A program made the translations under genes and the position numbers. The notes beneath the pieces were generated by a model. It made no database searches and was not told where the DNA came from. It saw only the letters and a program-made list of their open reading frames with translations. From contig JAOTOM010004865.1 of NCBI GenBank assembly GCA_034440615.1, positions 434,001-498,000 on the forward strand: a stretch of DNA of 64,000 nt. The letters are read 5' to 3'. Shown here piece by piece: positions 47,931-61,803 of this stretch. The stretch's first letter is position 1; each line of letters starts with the position of its first letter. This DNA is from Ashinkailepas kermadecensis (lineage: Eukaryota; Arthropoda; Thecostraca; Neolepadidae).

Positions 47931-48896
47931 GGACAAATGAGAGACGACTACAAACAGGAGCGGGAGGGTAGGTGAGAGGGAGAGGAGGAAGGGAGGAGAG
48001 GGCCGGGTTGTCGTGGTGCGAAGTGTGGCTGAGCTGAACCATCTGGGATTGGAGAAATGAAACTGAGGGAAAAAAGAGGGCGGGAAATGGATGAAGAAAG
48101 GACGCTCATTTTCATATAACGCCTTTCCCCGTAAGCAGCCCACTTCATTTATACAGCCAAAAAAAGGCTGTGAAACATTCAACTATATTTTTTGTTCTAG
48201 TCTACGGTTTAAATTCCACGAAAATTTGCTTTATGTGTCAGTGCGCACTCAGCTGTGATGAAACCATACACAGAGGTGAAAAACCCGCGACTTGTCTGCG
48301 GGTGTACGTGACAGCTGTTGAAACATTTCCCCAGTCATGGTGACGGCAAGCATTATTGCATTAACTTTAGGGGCGGATCCAAGAACTCCGTCGGAGAGGT
48401 GACCACTTCCTCGAAAAGGCGCCTCTGGCAAAAGCAAATTCGTTGAGTGGGGGATATACTGAAGCATACTGAAGGGTTGAATTTCGTCTCCAAGTGGCGC
48501 ATTTACTCTGAATAGGGAGTTTGTTTGACGAAAATCTGTTGTGCTGAGGACGGATGGGGGTGGGGATGGGGGGCAGTCGAGTCTTCCCAAAGCACGCGAA
48601 CCTTCCGCGGACAGAGAGGCGCCACAATTCCATGGGTGGCGGACATGCCTCCAGCGCCTCTGTATCCGCCCTGATTAGCATTGGGTATGAATTATATTAA
48701 TGGGAACACATTTATATTAATGGGACTCTGAGAGAAGGAACTGGAACGCCATGCGCTCTCACCCCACAACAGTTATGACGGCACTCAACAGCGCGACGAG
48801 CGGGCCGCTCTGATGAACATTTACATTGCAGATATGGGGATATATTTATTCAGGCTTCGCCGTCGCTCACAATGATGATCCGTCGCAAACATACTG
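47931..48896. other. No gene recognised; possible decayed DNA element at 48368-48680
   Basis: AGGGGCGGATCCAAG at 48369-48383 and, near 48660-48680, the roughly complementary CTCTGTATCCGCCCTGA could be imperfect terminal inverted repeats of a short non-autonomous element. No target-site duplication is clear. Confidence 0.35.
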
Positions 48897-49195
48897 GCCC
48901 GTCACGTCACAGTGGCCCCGTCACGTCACGTTCGCCCCGTCACGTCACGTTGGCACCGTCACGTCACGTTCGCCCCGTCACGTCACGTTCGCCCCGTCAC
49001 GTCACATTGGCACCGTCACATCACAATGGCCCCGTCACGTCACGTTCGCCCCGTCACGTCACGTTCGCCCCGTCACGTCACAATGACACCGTCACGTCAC
49101 ATTGGCCCCGTCACGTCACATTGGCCCCGTCACGTCACGTTGGCACCGTCACATCACATTGGCACCGTCACGTCACATTGGCACCGTTACTTCAC
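48897..49195. repeat. 19-bp minisatellite, about 15 copies
   Basis: Units such as GTCACGTCACGTTCGCCCC repeat every 19 bp (48901, 48920, 48939, 48958). Variants have TTGGCAC or AATGGCC in the second half. Each unit holds two CGTCA words. Confidence 0.96.
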
Positions 49196-50583
49196 ATCCA
49201 TGCAATAAGCTTCCCGGCCACGAAACTATATTTGATCACGCGAGTCGACAGCTTAGCACGATAAATACTCAGAGTAATGTGCTGGCGCCGTGGAATGATT
49301 TCACCGGGAAATTGAGTATTTCCAAAGCCGATTGCCATGCTGTGAGCCGTGCCTGTTGCACAGCGAGGCGGAAGTGTACCGCTTAGTGGTGTGTCACCGC
49401 CACACGCAAACATCGCCCTAGTTGGAAATGCGACATTGCCACCATCGTGTGGTAGAGTTTGCGTCTCGTCACATTCACGCCGATATAGATCTACATTGAT
49501 TGGCGATATGCGTTGATGTGGTGATAGATGTTGATGTGTGAACTCCCTGAGAACTCCAATATTAATGAGGTGTCCAGAGATCATGTGATCGTGTGTTCAC
49601 GAAAGACGGGAGTCAACAGAGATTATATACATAATTATTATTAATTATACATTTTTTCATCTTTATTTCTTTCCTTCTATTTGTCAACGGCGGTAGAGAC
49701 TTCTCCGCAACGACGACGGCGGTGATGTAATTGGATTTATATCGAATGCGAACACCATGGAAGTGAGGTGAAGATATCTGGTCAGATGAAGATGCCTGAT
49801 TATTGAAGACAGAAGCAAAACATTTGGAGAGCATGGTCATGTCCAAGCGCAAACCAACTCCAATGGAGTAGCTCGAAAGTTTGTAGATGTGCGAAACGAA
49901 CTAAGCTTCACCTTGTCCATCGGCATCGACACATCTTTGTGTGCTATGGTTTATTGTGTTTAACCGCACGTCCGAATCCACCTATCTACTCCTTCATCCT
50001 GATCCTACCCAGGTTGGAGAGCGTGGCGCCGTGATGGCTGACTTGATCCCATCTGGGTAGTTTGGAAACCTTCACCACCAGTCGTCTTTTATCTGTATTG
50101 TGTCATATAGATGTCTTGCCTGATTTTAAAGCGTTCCATATCAATGCGACGGCCCAAGGATAGCCGCTGTATTTAAGTGGATGTGTCTGAGTGTACAAAT
50201 ACAAATATATAATTGCAAAAATGGAGAGGGCCTTACGGTAAATGAAAACAAGGAAGGGGCAGACAATGTTAACCAAAATCAGGTAGACAGCAGACGGGGG
50301 GGGGGGGGGGTTGCCCATCAGCGAGCTGCGGACGCCTAGCGTTGAAGATCGAAACTAGGCACATATATTCCCCATGGATAGTTTTAAAAAAAATCATATC
50401 TATATTATTCTCGCATCTATTACGAGATCATTCATCTCAAATGTACCAGCAGATCCAGGCCCTACTAAATCCAGCCCAGACGAAACCAACTCATCCTAGC
50501 GCTCTTCCAATTGATATTGACAGCTGATACCCAGGTTGCTTTCACACCAGGATCGCCAGGAGTGATCCTGTGAAACTTCCGCA
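49196..50583. other. No gene recognised
   Basis: Includes a G-run at 50297-50310. Frames up to 130 residues have no domain. Confidence 0.45.
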
Positions 50584-51110
50584 TCACAATAACCGCATCA
50601 GATTGCCCCATGTGCGGTGGAACTGTTCCAGCTTTCTCGCCTTCGTTGTGTAAGGTTCTTTCAGGTCCAAGGACGAAAAGAAGTTCGCACCTTCCATAGA
50701 GGCAAGAATGTCCTCAATTAGCGGGAGTGGGTAGCTATTTTTATTGGTCACCTTGTTGAGAGTTTTCATTGAAGTCAATCGACGAATCTGTTATCCTCCA
50801 AATCCTTTTTTGCGTTAACGATCACGATCGGGGCGGCCCAAGGACTGTCTGAGTCCTCAATCGATACCAGCGTCTATAAGGACATTACTTTAATTTGTTC
50901 CTCTACGTATTTTCGCTGAGAGAATGAGGGTTTTGTAAGGAGCATTTGTCTGGATCGGCCTGGGGTTGTCTCTAGTATCAATGTCCATTTTGATGACATC
51001 GGTCGTTCCAAGATCTGCGTCAGTCTCGGCAAATCGAATTGCCTACGGTGTTAGCACGTAACAGTTTCGTTCGAGTCTGTCATTGTCTGCACCAGATCAC
51101 CCACGGTGAG
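50584..51110 (-). pseudogene. Ty3/gypsy LTR retrotransposon pol fragment (reverse transcriptase start)
   Basis: On the minus strand, SYPLPLIEDIL followed by FFSSLDLK (50680-50740) is the well-known start of the gypsy reverse transcriptase palm, with the first catalytic Asp in SLDLK. Upstream in reading direction, pieces in shifted frames around 50800-50990 match the preceding finger region (a DTRDNPRPI-like block, and APIVIVNAKKD). Stops and shifts are frequent. No YxDD box, RNase H or integrase is present to the left, so the element is truncated there. The region 51110-51600 may be its protease-linker part, but that is weaker. Confidence 0.75.
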
Positions 51111-51822
51111 CCAGCTTGGCTTGATCAAGCGGGTCATGGAGGGAGCGAGTTGGCGGTGTCAGTTCAATGTCCTGTGTCATGTCAATCAGGTTTTCCGACC
51201 AGTCAGAATCGTCTATAGGCTCAGCGAATTGCAATCACCTGACAATTCTAGGGGTGCAAGGAGAAATCACGAGATAAGCGGTGGTATTTGTAAAGGAAGG
51301 TTCGCACTGGTACGCGTTTGTGTTGGTCAGCCTTCGCTATTATTTCGTGCTATGAGGACAAGCCAGGTTCCTCAGAGATCAGCGGCATGTTATCCAACGA
51401 GTGTACATGACAGCTTTGATCGACTAGTTGGACACGGTTGATGAAGGCTGGGCATTCCACGACAGTGTTGGCGGGAATGTGTATGGGAATGTAATGTGTA
51501 CGGGATGTAATGTGTACGGGAATGTAATGTTCATCATTAGTAATGTCCAAAACATCATTGATGCCCATTTTGTAGCATTTAAACACAATCACAGCGATCC
51601 ATAACAATGACAAGCCAAGCCACGCAAAACAAGAAAAATTTGACAAATGTGACCTCATTTGACCTTGAAGATATTGACCTAAGGTCATAAAATTTGTACA
51701 CAATAGAGTTCACTACCGTGCCCATCCACCCTGCGAATTTCGTTCCTCCAGCTTTAATAGGAGCCGAGATCTTGGGGGGGGGGGGGTGCGGAATCCGTCC
51801 CCCCTCCAGTGCGGCGTAATTT
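51111..51822 (-). other. Possible further gypsy pol remnant, then unclear DNA
   Basis: A minus frame at 51350-51703 contains the stretch HIPANTVVECPAFINRVQL, which would suit the linker upstream of a gypsy reverse transcriptase, and its position fits. No protease Asp-Ser/Thr-Gly box was identified. A G-run lies at 51774-51787. Confidence 0.35.
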
Positions 51823-53437
51823 TCAGAGGCCCTCCAGGGCGCGTGTTAAATAAAGATTAGCAGAAAACACCGGCGTATAGTCCCTTTTAATATGGCGGTT
51901 GTACCAAAGGCTCTGGCAGAGAACGGCTTGCGACATGTTCAACGCCTGATCGTTGGTTTTCATATGGACGTATTCCCGGAAGAGGCATACGTAAAATTCT
52001 GGAATTCCTAGCTTGAGCAAATGATCAGTGTCGAGTTCGGTTCGTAGCATGTCATGGAGTCTGAAAGCTCCCAGTTTCGCTTGTAACAGTGCTCTCCATA
52101 ACGCGCTCGTGTTATATATCATTTTTCGGAGCCATGTTAGTCTAAGACTAGTTAAAAAAGACTCGAGGTACAAAGCACCCAAACCACCTAAACTAACTGG
52201 CTGACATAACACAGCTTTTTTTTTACCTGAGGCGGCCTGTTTCTCCGCAGGAAACCTGTAAGCTCCTTGTCAATGATACGGATGCTATCTGTCGGAATGA
52301 GTGTCGCTGCCGCCAAGTACGAGAACTGCGAGGCTAACAATGCTTTAGTGAGCGTAATTCTACCTTTTAAACTGAGGTCTCGCTCCTTCCACATATTTAT
52401 GATATTCCGCATTCGTCGAGTGCGTGGAACAAGGTTGTCCTCCAGACAACCCCGTGTTGTGGAGAAAACCAAGCCTAAATATTTAAAATATTGCTTAGGT
52501 TCAATGTTACATATTGAATCTAGACGCATCCGATCACGGCCCAGCCAAACAAATTCACTCTCAGAGACGTTCAGCTGCATGCCCGAAATATATCCAAAAT
52601 CGCGCAATAATGTTAACGTTTTGGCAGCAGATTCCTCGTTCCGCACAAACAGCGTTGTGTCGTCCGCATACTGCGATATTTTAACTTCTACTCCGTTCAA
52701 GCACATTCCAGCTATATCTGCGGACTCACGAAGCCTACAAGCCAATGTCTCTACAGCCAGCACGAACAATAATCCTGAAATAGGACATCCCTGCCTTACA
52801 GCCCTTGTCGGGATAAACCAGTTGGACGTGAAACCATTATTCAAAACAGCTAGTTCTTGTTTATGGTACAATAATTTCACCCACCGAATGAATGAGTTCC
52901 CGAGATTGAAGCATTCAAGCACTCGAAAAAGGAATGAGTGTTCCACTGAATCGAATGCGGATGCAAAATCGAGATTCATCAATATACCCGACAGGTTTTG
53001 ATCTTTACAGTAGAACATGACATCGGAAACCAACCTCAGATTGTCAGTGATATTTATCCCTCGTATAAACCCAATTTGTTCCGTTGCTATCAGTTTTATA
53101 TCACGCGAGCAAGCCTTTGTGCTAACACCTTTACAGCAATTTTATAAATAATATCCAGTAGAATGATGGGCCTCTTGTTTTTTATCAGCCTCTGATCTCC
53201 CTTTTTTGGTATCATAACCACGCAGCCTCTCATCTGAGTCACAATTAACTCCTCATGATCATATGCAAAGTTAATATATCGCCCATGGATAGTTACGCAG
53301 AGAAGCAACCGATGCCGATTTGTTTTAGGCTCAATTGGAACTGCCACCTGGGCAGTCGCCAAGAATAGAAGATCCGCTTCAGCAAGCTTCTCCGAACAGT
53401 AGCTCGTTACTACCTGCCCGTGGTTGGTGGACTTCAA
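51823..53437 (-). pseudogene. Non-LTR reverse transcriptase (L1/Tx1- or Nimb-like), three pieces
   Basis: In reading direction: piece one (53437-53096) has the finger block GCVVMIPKKGDQRLIKNKRP and ends in LARVI. A shift near 53093-53099 leads to piece two (about 53097-52188), with EQIGFIRG, motif A in LDFASAFDSV, the RQGCPISGLLF block and the catalytic ISQYADDTTLFV, then FKYLGLVF. A nine-A run (52215-52223 on the plus strand as T) shifts the frame into piece three (52212-51823), with GGLGALYLESFLTSLRL of the C-terminal region. The catalytic residues are intact, so damage seems limited to two shifts plus loss of the N-terminal endonuclease and the far C-terminus. The RQGCP and GGLG blocks fit the L1/Tx1 or Nimb groups better than Jockey, and no RNase H is seen. 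Confidence 0.85.
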
Positions 53438-54425
53438 GGTGGATTGCCGAATGAATTAGCAGAGCTGCTGCATCGCATAAGAAGCAATTTAACGCCGGAT
53501 GAGCAGCAGACGTTGAGCACAATACGAAATGAGACAGGATGAGATCAAGAGAGGTGCTGGCGGGCGTTAAAAGTGAAAAATTAAGTTCCCTCAGTTCGGG
53601 CAGGGAGCTGCAATTTAAATTTGCCAATGGCTCAATCCGGTGTTTTGGGCCCAGAGAATGAACCCAAGCATGTCATGAAAATGTTGATCTGGTCCGGAAA
53701 TAGTTGTCTGAAATCGAGTGCACGTTGCTGAGGAAGGGCTTGAGTGGTGTGCGTTTTCGCAAGCCGACAGTAGCACAGCGGGTCATGGAGTTGAAGCACT
53801 GCGACCGGCTAATCCGGCTGAGAACGTACAAATGATGGAAACGAGCACCGTCGTGAGAAGAACTGGGCACAGGTCGGGTACCTTGACCTTCGGTATAGGA
53901 CTTTATCGCAGCTGGGCCTCGCCAGAAGGACGATTCCCATGGATAAACCACTACATTGATGACGTCATCGCCGCATAGTGCGGCGCTCCATAAGCAGGGA
54001 AGAGGGCGTAGCGAAAGCAACTTGTGCACGGGGAAGGAGCGCCCCCTACTGGCTCCAATACAAAATGATGCTATCATTAGGACACGATGTAGCCGAGGCA
54101 GCTGACGCGATCTAAAATCTCAACCACACACTCTGATACCATCGTTATCCGTCCCCCTCACCAGGGCCCCAGGATCATCTTCACGAACTCTGATCGCTAC
54201 CAAAGAAAGCTCAAAGAGGAAGCTGAAGGCGAGGCCGTGCACAAAAAGACGGCGATAGATGAAACTTCCAGAGCACATAGTAAAGTGAAGAAGATGGCAG
54301 AGACTATATGGCAGTGGTTCTTAACCTGGGGTGCTAGAACCTCCAGGGAGTGCTGACATTGATCGTATGGGTGCTGGAAAGTGTTTATGTCATGACGGTG
54401 CGATGTGTTCGTTCCGATGACCACA
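53438..54425. other. No gene recognised; may hold decayed upstream LINE sequence
   Basis: By position, 53440-54100 (minus) could be the former endonuclease region of the LINE at 51823-53437, but no endonuclease motif was recognised in the minus frames at 53379-53627 and 53673-54077. Confidence 0.35.
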
Positions 54426-55556
54426 TGCCTCGCACTCCACCGTCACACAACCGACTCCACCGTCACACAACCGACTCCACCGTCACACAGCCGACTCCAC
54501 CGTCACACAGCCGACTCCACCGCACTCCACCGTCACACAACCGACTCCACCGTCACACAGCCGACTCCACCGCACTCCACCGTCACACAACCGACTCCAC
54601 CGTCACACAGCCGACTCCACCGTCACACAGCCGACTCCACCGTCACACAGCCGACCCCACCGTCACACAGCCGACTCCACCGTCACACAGCCGACTCCAT
54701 CGTCACACAGCCGACTCCATCGCACTCCACCGTCACACAGCCGACTCCACCGTCACACAGCCGACTCCACCGTCACACAGCCGACTCCACCGTCACACAG
54801 CCGACTCCACCGTCACACAGCCGACTCCATCATCACACAGCGGACTCCACCGTCACACAGCCGACTCCACCGTCACACAGCCGACTCCACCGTCACACAG
54901 CCGACTCCATCGCACTCCACCGTCACACAGCCGACTCCATCGCACTCCACCGTCACACAGCCGACTCCACCGTCACACAGCCGACTCCACCGTCACACAG
55001 CAGACTCCACCGTTACACAGCCGACTCCACCGTCACACAGCCGACTCCACCGTCACGCAGCCGACTCCACAGTTACACAGCCGACTCCACCGTCACACAG
55101 CAGACTTCACCGTCACACAGCCGACTCCACCGTCACACAGCCGACTCCACCGTCACACAGCAGGCTCCATCGCACTCCACCGTCACACAGCCGACTCCAC
55201 CGTCGCACAGTCGACTCCATCGTCACACAGCCGACTCCACCGTCACACATCCGACTCCACCGTCACACAGCAGACTTCACCGTCACACAGCCGAATCCAC
55301 CGTCATACAGCCGAATCCACCGTCACACAGCCGACTCCACCGTTACACAGCAGACTCCATCGCACTCCACCGTCACACAGCCGACTCCACCGTCACACAG
55401 TCGACTCCACCGTCACACAGCCGACTCCACCGTTACACAGCCGACTCCACCGTCACACAGCAGACTCCATCGCACTCCACCGTCACACAGCCGACTCCAC
55501 CGTCACACAGTCGACTCCACCGTCACACAGCCGACTCCACCGTCACACAGCCGACG
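54426..55556. repeat. 20-bp minisatellite, about 55 copies, with shortened units
   Basis: The unit is CCGACTCCACCGTCACACAG. About ten places have the shorter insert CACTCCACCG or CGCACTCCAC, giving a longer spacing. Other variants are CAGACT, GTTACAC and TCGACT. Two plus frames of over 430 residues cross it because the unit has no stop in any phase. Confidence 0.97.
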
Positions 55557-55825
55557 CACATGAGGCGTCACACATCTGTGTTCCCAGGGGGATTGCGAAG
55601 CATATCCGTGGATCCATTTTGGCGGGGCTGTGCTTTCCTATGCCTTTCAGGGACAATGGTAGCATTGACGGATATTTGGGCTGAGACATCCAACATTTCG
55701 CTGTGACCAGGCAAATTATTGTTGTTCAACAATACATTGTACACGTTCTAATTTGTCTCTTTTCGTGTAGTGCAGCAACTACAGTGTAGAAAGTGTAACC
55801 TCTATAACCGGATGAAATTATTCAG

Positions 55826-56580
55826 CTCACGCTGGGACTATGCGAAATTGATAAATTGATCTCTTTGACTTTTGCCTATATTTGCACTGCATGGGAAGTA
55901 ATTAAAAAGAAAGTTCAAATCAGGTCAAAGCAGGTCAGCTTCCACAAGGTCAAGTCATCTCAGGTCAGTCGTGTATCGTCCAATATCATGTCGCATGGCT
56001 TAGGCAGCGCTGAAACCGAATTCAAGTATTACTTGACAAGGAACAGCGACATTCTGCATAAGATGGCATTGTGTAGAATATTCATGATAAGTGACCTAAT
56101 CTTATGTCATTGACTTTTTGACACATAAATTAATCAAGACTACTTATTTCATGCCCGGTATGATTCTTGGCGTGACAAATTATCCACAAATTGAATTTTC
56201 ACGTGCACTGAATACGGTAAAACTACGCGGACATTGACCCGACCTCTGTTCAGTAACCTTGACTTTAATGAACATTTTCAGATAGGAGCATGTTCGTGGT
56301 GATGAAAGGACGGTATGTTCTAACTTCGGTGGCTATATATTGCACCCAGTCTGATATGCAGCACTTTGAAAATATTTTGGAACATCACCCCTTTTGTTCC
56401 AGGTCAATGTCCTTTGACGAACGGGGTCTTAAATCTTAACACGATATGCCAAAGAGAGACATAGTAATGTAATGCAAATTTGGTGCATCTACTCATCCGG
56501 CCACTATCGTGGAAAAATCTTATGTGTGGGGGAGGGGGTGGGTCTCGAGGGCCTCCATCCCCCGACACGGCGACGGTTAA
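55826..56580 (+). repeat. Dispersed AGGTCA-rich repeat, copy C
   Basis: Same order of landmarks as copy B at 38926-39655, including GGGAAGTAAT at 55892-55901, ATCATGTCGCATGGCTTAGG and TGGAACATCAC near 56380. Diverged throughout. Confidence 0.8.
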
Positions 56581-58000
56581 GAAACGCCAGTTCTATATGG
56601 AGAGTTACATTGTGTTTACCAGAAGACATGTGTGGTCTCGACCGAATCCCATCCAGACCAGGTGCAGGGGAATTCCAAGCTGTATAAGGTGAGAGTCACG
56701 CGGTGAGCAATCACAAGCAGCACTGGCCGAACGGGTAGCAGAGGTGGCAGGGGGGGGCGCAGCCGCACGTGGATGGTCAAGCGTCACTCATCAAGGACAA
56801 CATTGGCTTTTTACTAAAGCTGCAAACGGCTGTTCAAGCCATCAATTGTTCCCGATGGGAGCACTCGCTGCTGCTTTTTTTCTCATGGGTTTTAAGAAAC
56901 TATATACAAGTGTTCCGGGCAAAGAAGACATCGAGTCGTGCAGGTCAGCAGCAGGTCAGGTAGCCGAGCAGGTAAATCAATACCAACATATTGGGTGATT
57001 GAGATGATAGAACTCATGCTCAACAGCAGCAATTTTAATTTGGACTCCGAACCTGTTATCTGCAAGTGGATGACACCGCTATTGGATCATGCCTCGGTGG
57101 AAATTGGGCCTGTGGAAATTCAACCCGGGAACCAAGTGGAACTCCGTAAATCGCCACGTCAGATTGAATGTCCTGCCGTGTTAGTGGAGCATGACGAGCG
57201 GACCATCTGATCTATTTCCAAAGCCGTCAGATTGCAAGACTTCAGCTGCATCGCACTTCAAATCCGATTACCACTTGCATTGAAGAAGGCCGTACCCGGG
57301 GTCTTGGAAAGCGAATAAAACGGGTCTGCTGTAGGGAGGAGGGTGATCACAAGTACAAAGAAAGTTTGAGGAATGGACTATCTGAGAGGAACTTCCCGCG
57401 GATTTGGTGTGGCCCGAACTGCCGACGTTCGACTGCGTTGATAGAAGTGAATTGCTGCGGATAAATATGAGATGCAAAACACAGGAGCGTGTGTCAATGG
57501 CCATGGCCTGTTCCAATTTCCTCCTAAACATCGGCCAAATGCGAGAGATAAGCACCACATTTTCAACAGACTGCTAAGATCGCGAACGGTTTTACCAGGT
57601 GGTCCACTGGTTGCGTGCACGCGTGGCACCGATGCACGTACTTGTACACCAGGAAACCAGGAGAGCCATAAGCGATCGAAAAGAAGGGAGAGGAGATTGC
57701 GACGAAAGCTGTGTGATGGATCGTCGTATGCATGGAGCGATGGTCAGACCCGAGGGGTTTGGGCCACATATGATAGCCAGGTCCACCGGGTGCAGAAGTA
57801 ATAACGTGATATACGGCACACGGTTCGTAAGCTGCAAGCGCGCTACCACGTGTGTTAAGCTATTCGTACAATCCGTACTGCCTGCACGGCAGTACCGAAA
57901 GCCACCTGTCATATTTAGTGCCCCCAAGCCCAACCTAATCTTCCCGATACTGTGCCTTTTCTGGGGGCAGGGGCACTTCGCTGCCGGTGTGCGCATTGCG
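56581..58000. other. No gene recognised
   Basis: Frames up to 136 residues on both strands at 57470-58010 have no domain. Confidence 0.45.
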
Positions 58001-58333
58001 CATAGTTAGTCTGAAGACTGTGGCGCTGATTACGGACTGATTGCGCATAGTTAGTCTGTAGACTGTGGCGCTGATTACAGACTGATTGCAGGCGTGGCAG
58101 GGGGAGGTGGTGGGTGCATCGTTGCCATAGTTAGTCTGTAGACTGTGGCGCTGATTACAGACTGATTGCAGGCGTGGCAGGGGGAGGTGGTGGGTGCATC
58201 GTTTCGGCACGGATCACACTGTTAGTCTGATCTGATCACATAGTTAGTCTGTAGACTGTGGCGCTGATTACAGACTGATTGCAGGCGTGGCAGGGGGAGG
58301 TGGTGGGTGCATCGCTTCGGCACGGATCACACT
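58001..58333. repeat. Irregular tandem repeat built on CATAGTTAGTCTG, four copies
   Basis: Copies begin at 58001, 58046, 58126 and 58239, so the spacings are 45, 80 and 113 bp. A common core includes AGTCTGTAGACT (a palindrome) and GGCGCTGATTACAGACTGAT. Later copies add GGCAGGGGGAGGTGGTGGG and then TTCGGCACGGATCACACTG. The units grew by added 3' modules. Confidence 0.92.
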
Positions 58334-59845
58334 GCAAGGGCAGGGGAGGGTTGGTCATGAAGGGTGGCAGCTGTGATTGCAATGACGGATGGCAATTATT
58401 GCTTGATATTCGATGCAACCCGCAAAAACACGCAACCTGAGCGAACGCGACCCGTAATTGTGCGATGTCATCGACGCTGTTAACTATTTCCAAATATGAT
58501 ATGGATTCGCTGTGGAGTGGAGTGGGTTTGTTGCTGGGACAATACGTAGGTAGTCTATGCATTTGCGTATGCGTTTCTATGCACATATGCATGCGTTCTA
58601 TATCTTTCAGAAATAGAGAGCCTTAAGTGGCTTGGCGTGAATCAGCTGTATGTGGCTATGACAAATGTGTGATGTGGCATTCGGGCGACTCATGTCTGTG
58701 ACTTTCGACAGCTGCGTCGAATGTCACAAACAGAACTACCCCGAGTTCTGAAAGAGCACCCTCGTGAGATGAAATATTTAGCTCCGCGATGGCACGATAG
58801 GGAACGACGTGGACCATTAGCACCGGACAGACTGCACACAATTGCTGAATGTGTTTGCCCAATAAGCAAATAATGTATGTAATGGGATCGGTACCGTTAG
58901 TGAAAAATGACGCGTGTCTCCGGCATTAAACAAAGTGCATGTGACATGGTGTAGCACAAATTGCAAAATATGTCGTCGAAAGCTACCGGTAGTATTGTAT
59001 GTTGACCATTTGGCTAGCACCAGTGATTCACCAGGTTACACATTTTAGGCTGTTTGGCAATCATATAGATGTGTGGACATAGCTGAGTGACATCATCAAA
59101 GCACATGACGTTCAATGAAATAAGATGGCCTCTCTTTGCGCTTCAGAGCATCGTGCCATTTTTGTTTTCCTGAATACCACCTTATCGCCTATTTTACCCA
59201 GAAAGGTGAAAACTACCCAACTTCGACTATTTTGCAAATGCCTAAATTTGAGTTCACCAGTTTCAACTGACCTGGCACCTTCCATATGGGCGTAGAATTT
59301 GACGCTCGTTGCTACCCTCGAGACACAAAGGTACATGTCTGTGCCCATTTGCTCTGGCATGTTACATACATGTTCCAAAAATAAAGATTAAACTGGAAAT
59401 TCCCATTGCATATCCAAATTGTACCCTTGACCTGATCGCTAGAGGTCAGCCAATAACGTTAGTGGTTCATGCGCTATGTCAATCGTGAATCCTTGTGGCA
59501 AGTTGGCTTTTATTCCTCGTGTGTGTCTTTAGAATGCATAGTTCGGGATCATCAGATGGAACGAAGACTGGAGACTTCCTACATACGCATGTGTAACATG
59601 AAAGCATCCTGTTTTCAAAAATGCGAGTTCAGGCGATCGAGATCTGTATTTGTTTTCCAGCTAAAGACTAGTCCACCGGTCTGTTAACACAACACCGGTA
59701 GATTGGGGGTCGATTCCACCCCTTGTGTTCTTTCGCCTACCGCTCAATAATGCTTCGTGATAGGAGTGTGAAACTTGATGACCTCGACTAACTTTCTGTT
59801 TTCCTCTTCGTTCCAAAACTTTGGTTTCGTAACTATATCAGAGAC
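58334..59845. other. No gene recognised; possible tRNA-like remnant near 59.66-59.72 kb
   Basis: GGGGTCGATTCCACCCC at 59707-59723 resembles a B box with its T stem, and CTGTTAA upstream resembles a tRNA-Asn anticodon loop. The A box is too poor for a call. Confidence 0.35.
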
Positions 59846-59955
59846 ATCTCCAGGAGCGAATATTGAGAGGCACCTCAAACATATTGTTGCGAAGACAGGA
59901 ACATTACATGCATCTGAATATTGTAATTGTTCGCTGTTCAGTTCACCATAATTTG
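59846..59955 (+). repeat. Short dispersed repeat, copy 1
   Basis: Matches 61682-61803: AGGAGCGAATATT, GAGGCACCT, ACATGCATCTGAATATT and a CTGTTCA word in the same order. Confidence 0.8.
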
Positions 59956-61676
<1,721 letters not shown>

Positions 61677-61681
61677 TCAAG

Positions 61682-61803
61682 GACATCTTCAGGAGCGAAT
61701 ATTAGGAGGCACCTGAGACATATTTCTGCGAAAACATATGAACACTGAACAGTACATGCATCTGAATATTTGCATTGTTTTCTGTTCATTTCACTATAGC
61801 GAG
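61682..61803 (+). repeat. Short dispersed repeat, copy 2, next to the microsatellite
   Basis: Same block as 59846-59955, here starting right after the (TG)n tract. Confidence 0.8.

Noticed and set aside
52267..53001. Plus-strand frame of 244 residues
   Set aside because: It is antisense to the reverse transcriptase palm on the minus strand, which has clear motifs.
54350..55706. Two plus-strand frames of 433 and 444 residues rich in His, Ser, Thr and Pro
   Set aside because: They run through the stop-free 20-bp array, two phases at once, with no protein constraint.
59640..59725. tRNA-Asn-like sequence
   Set aside because: The B box and a GTT-like loop are present, but the A box and acceptor stem cannot be drawn.
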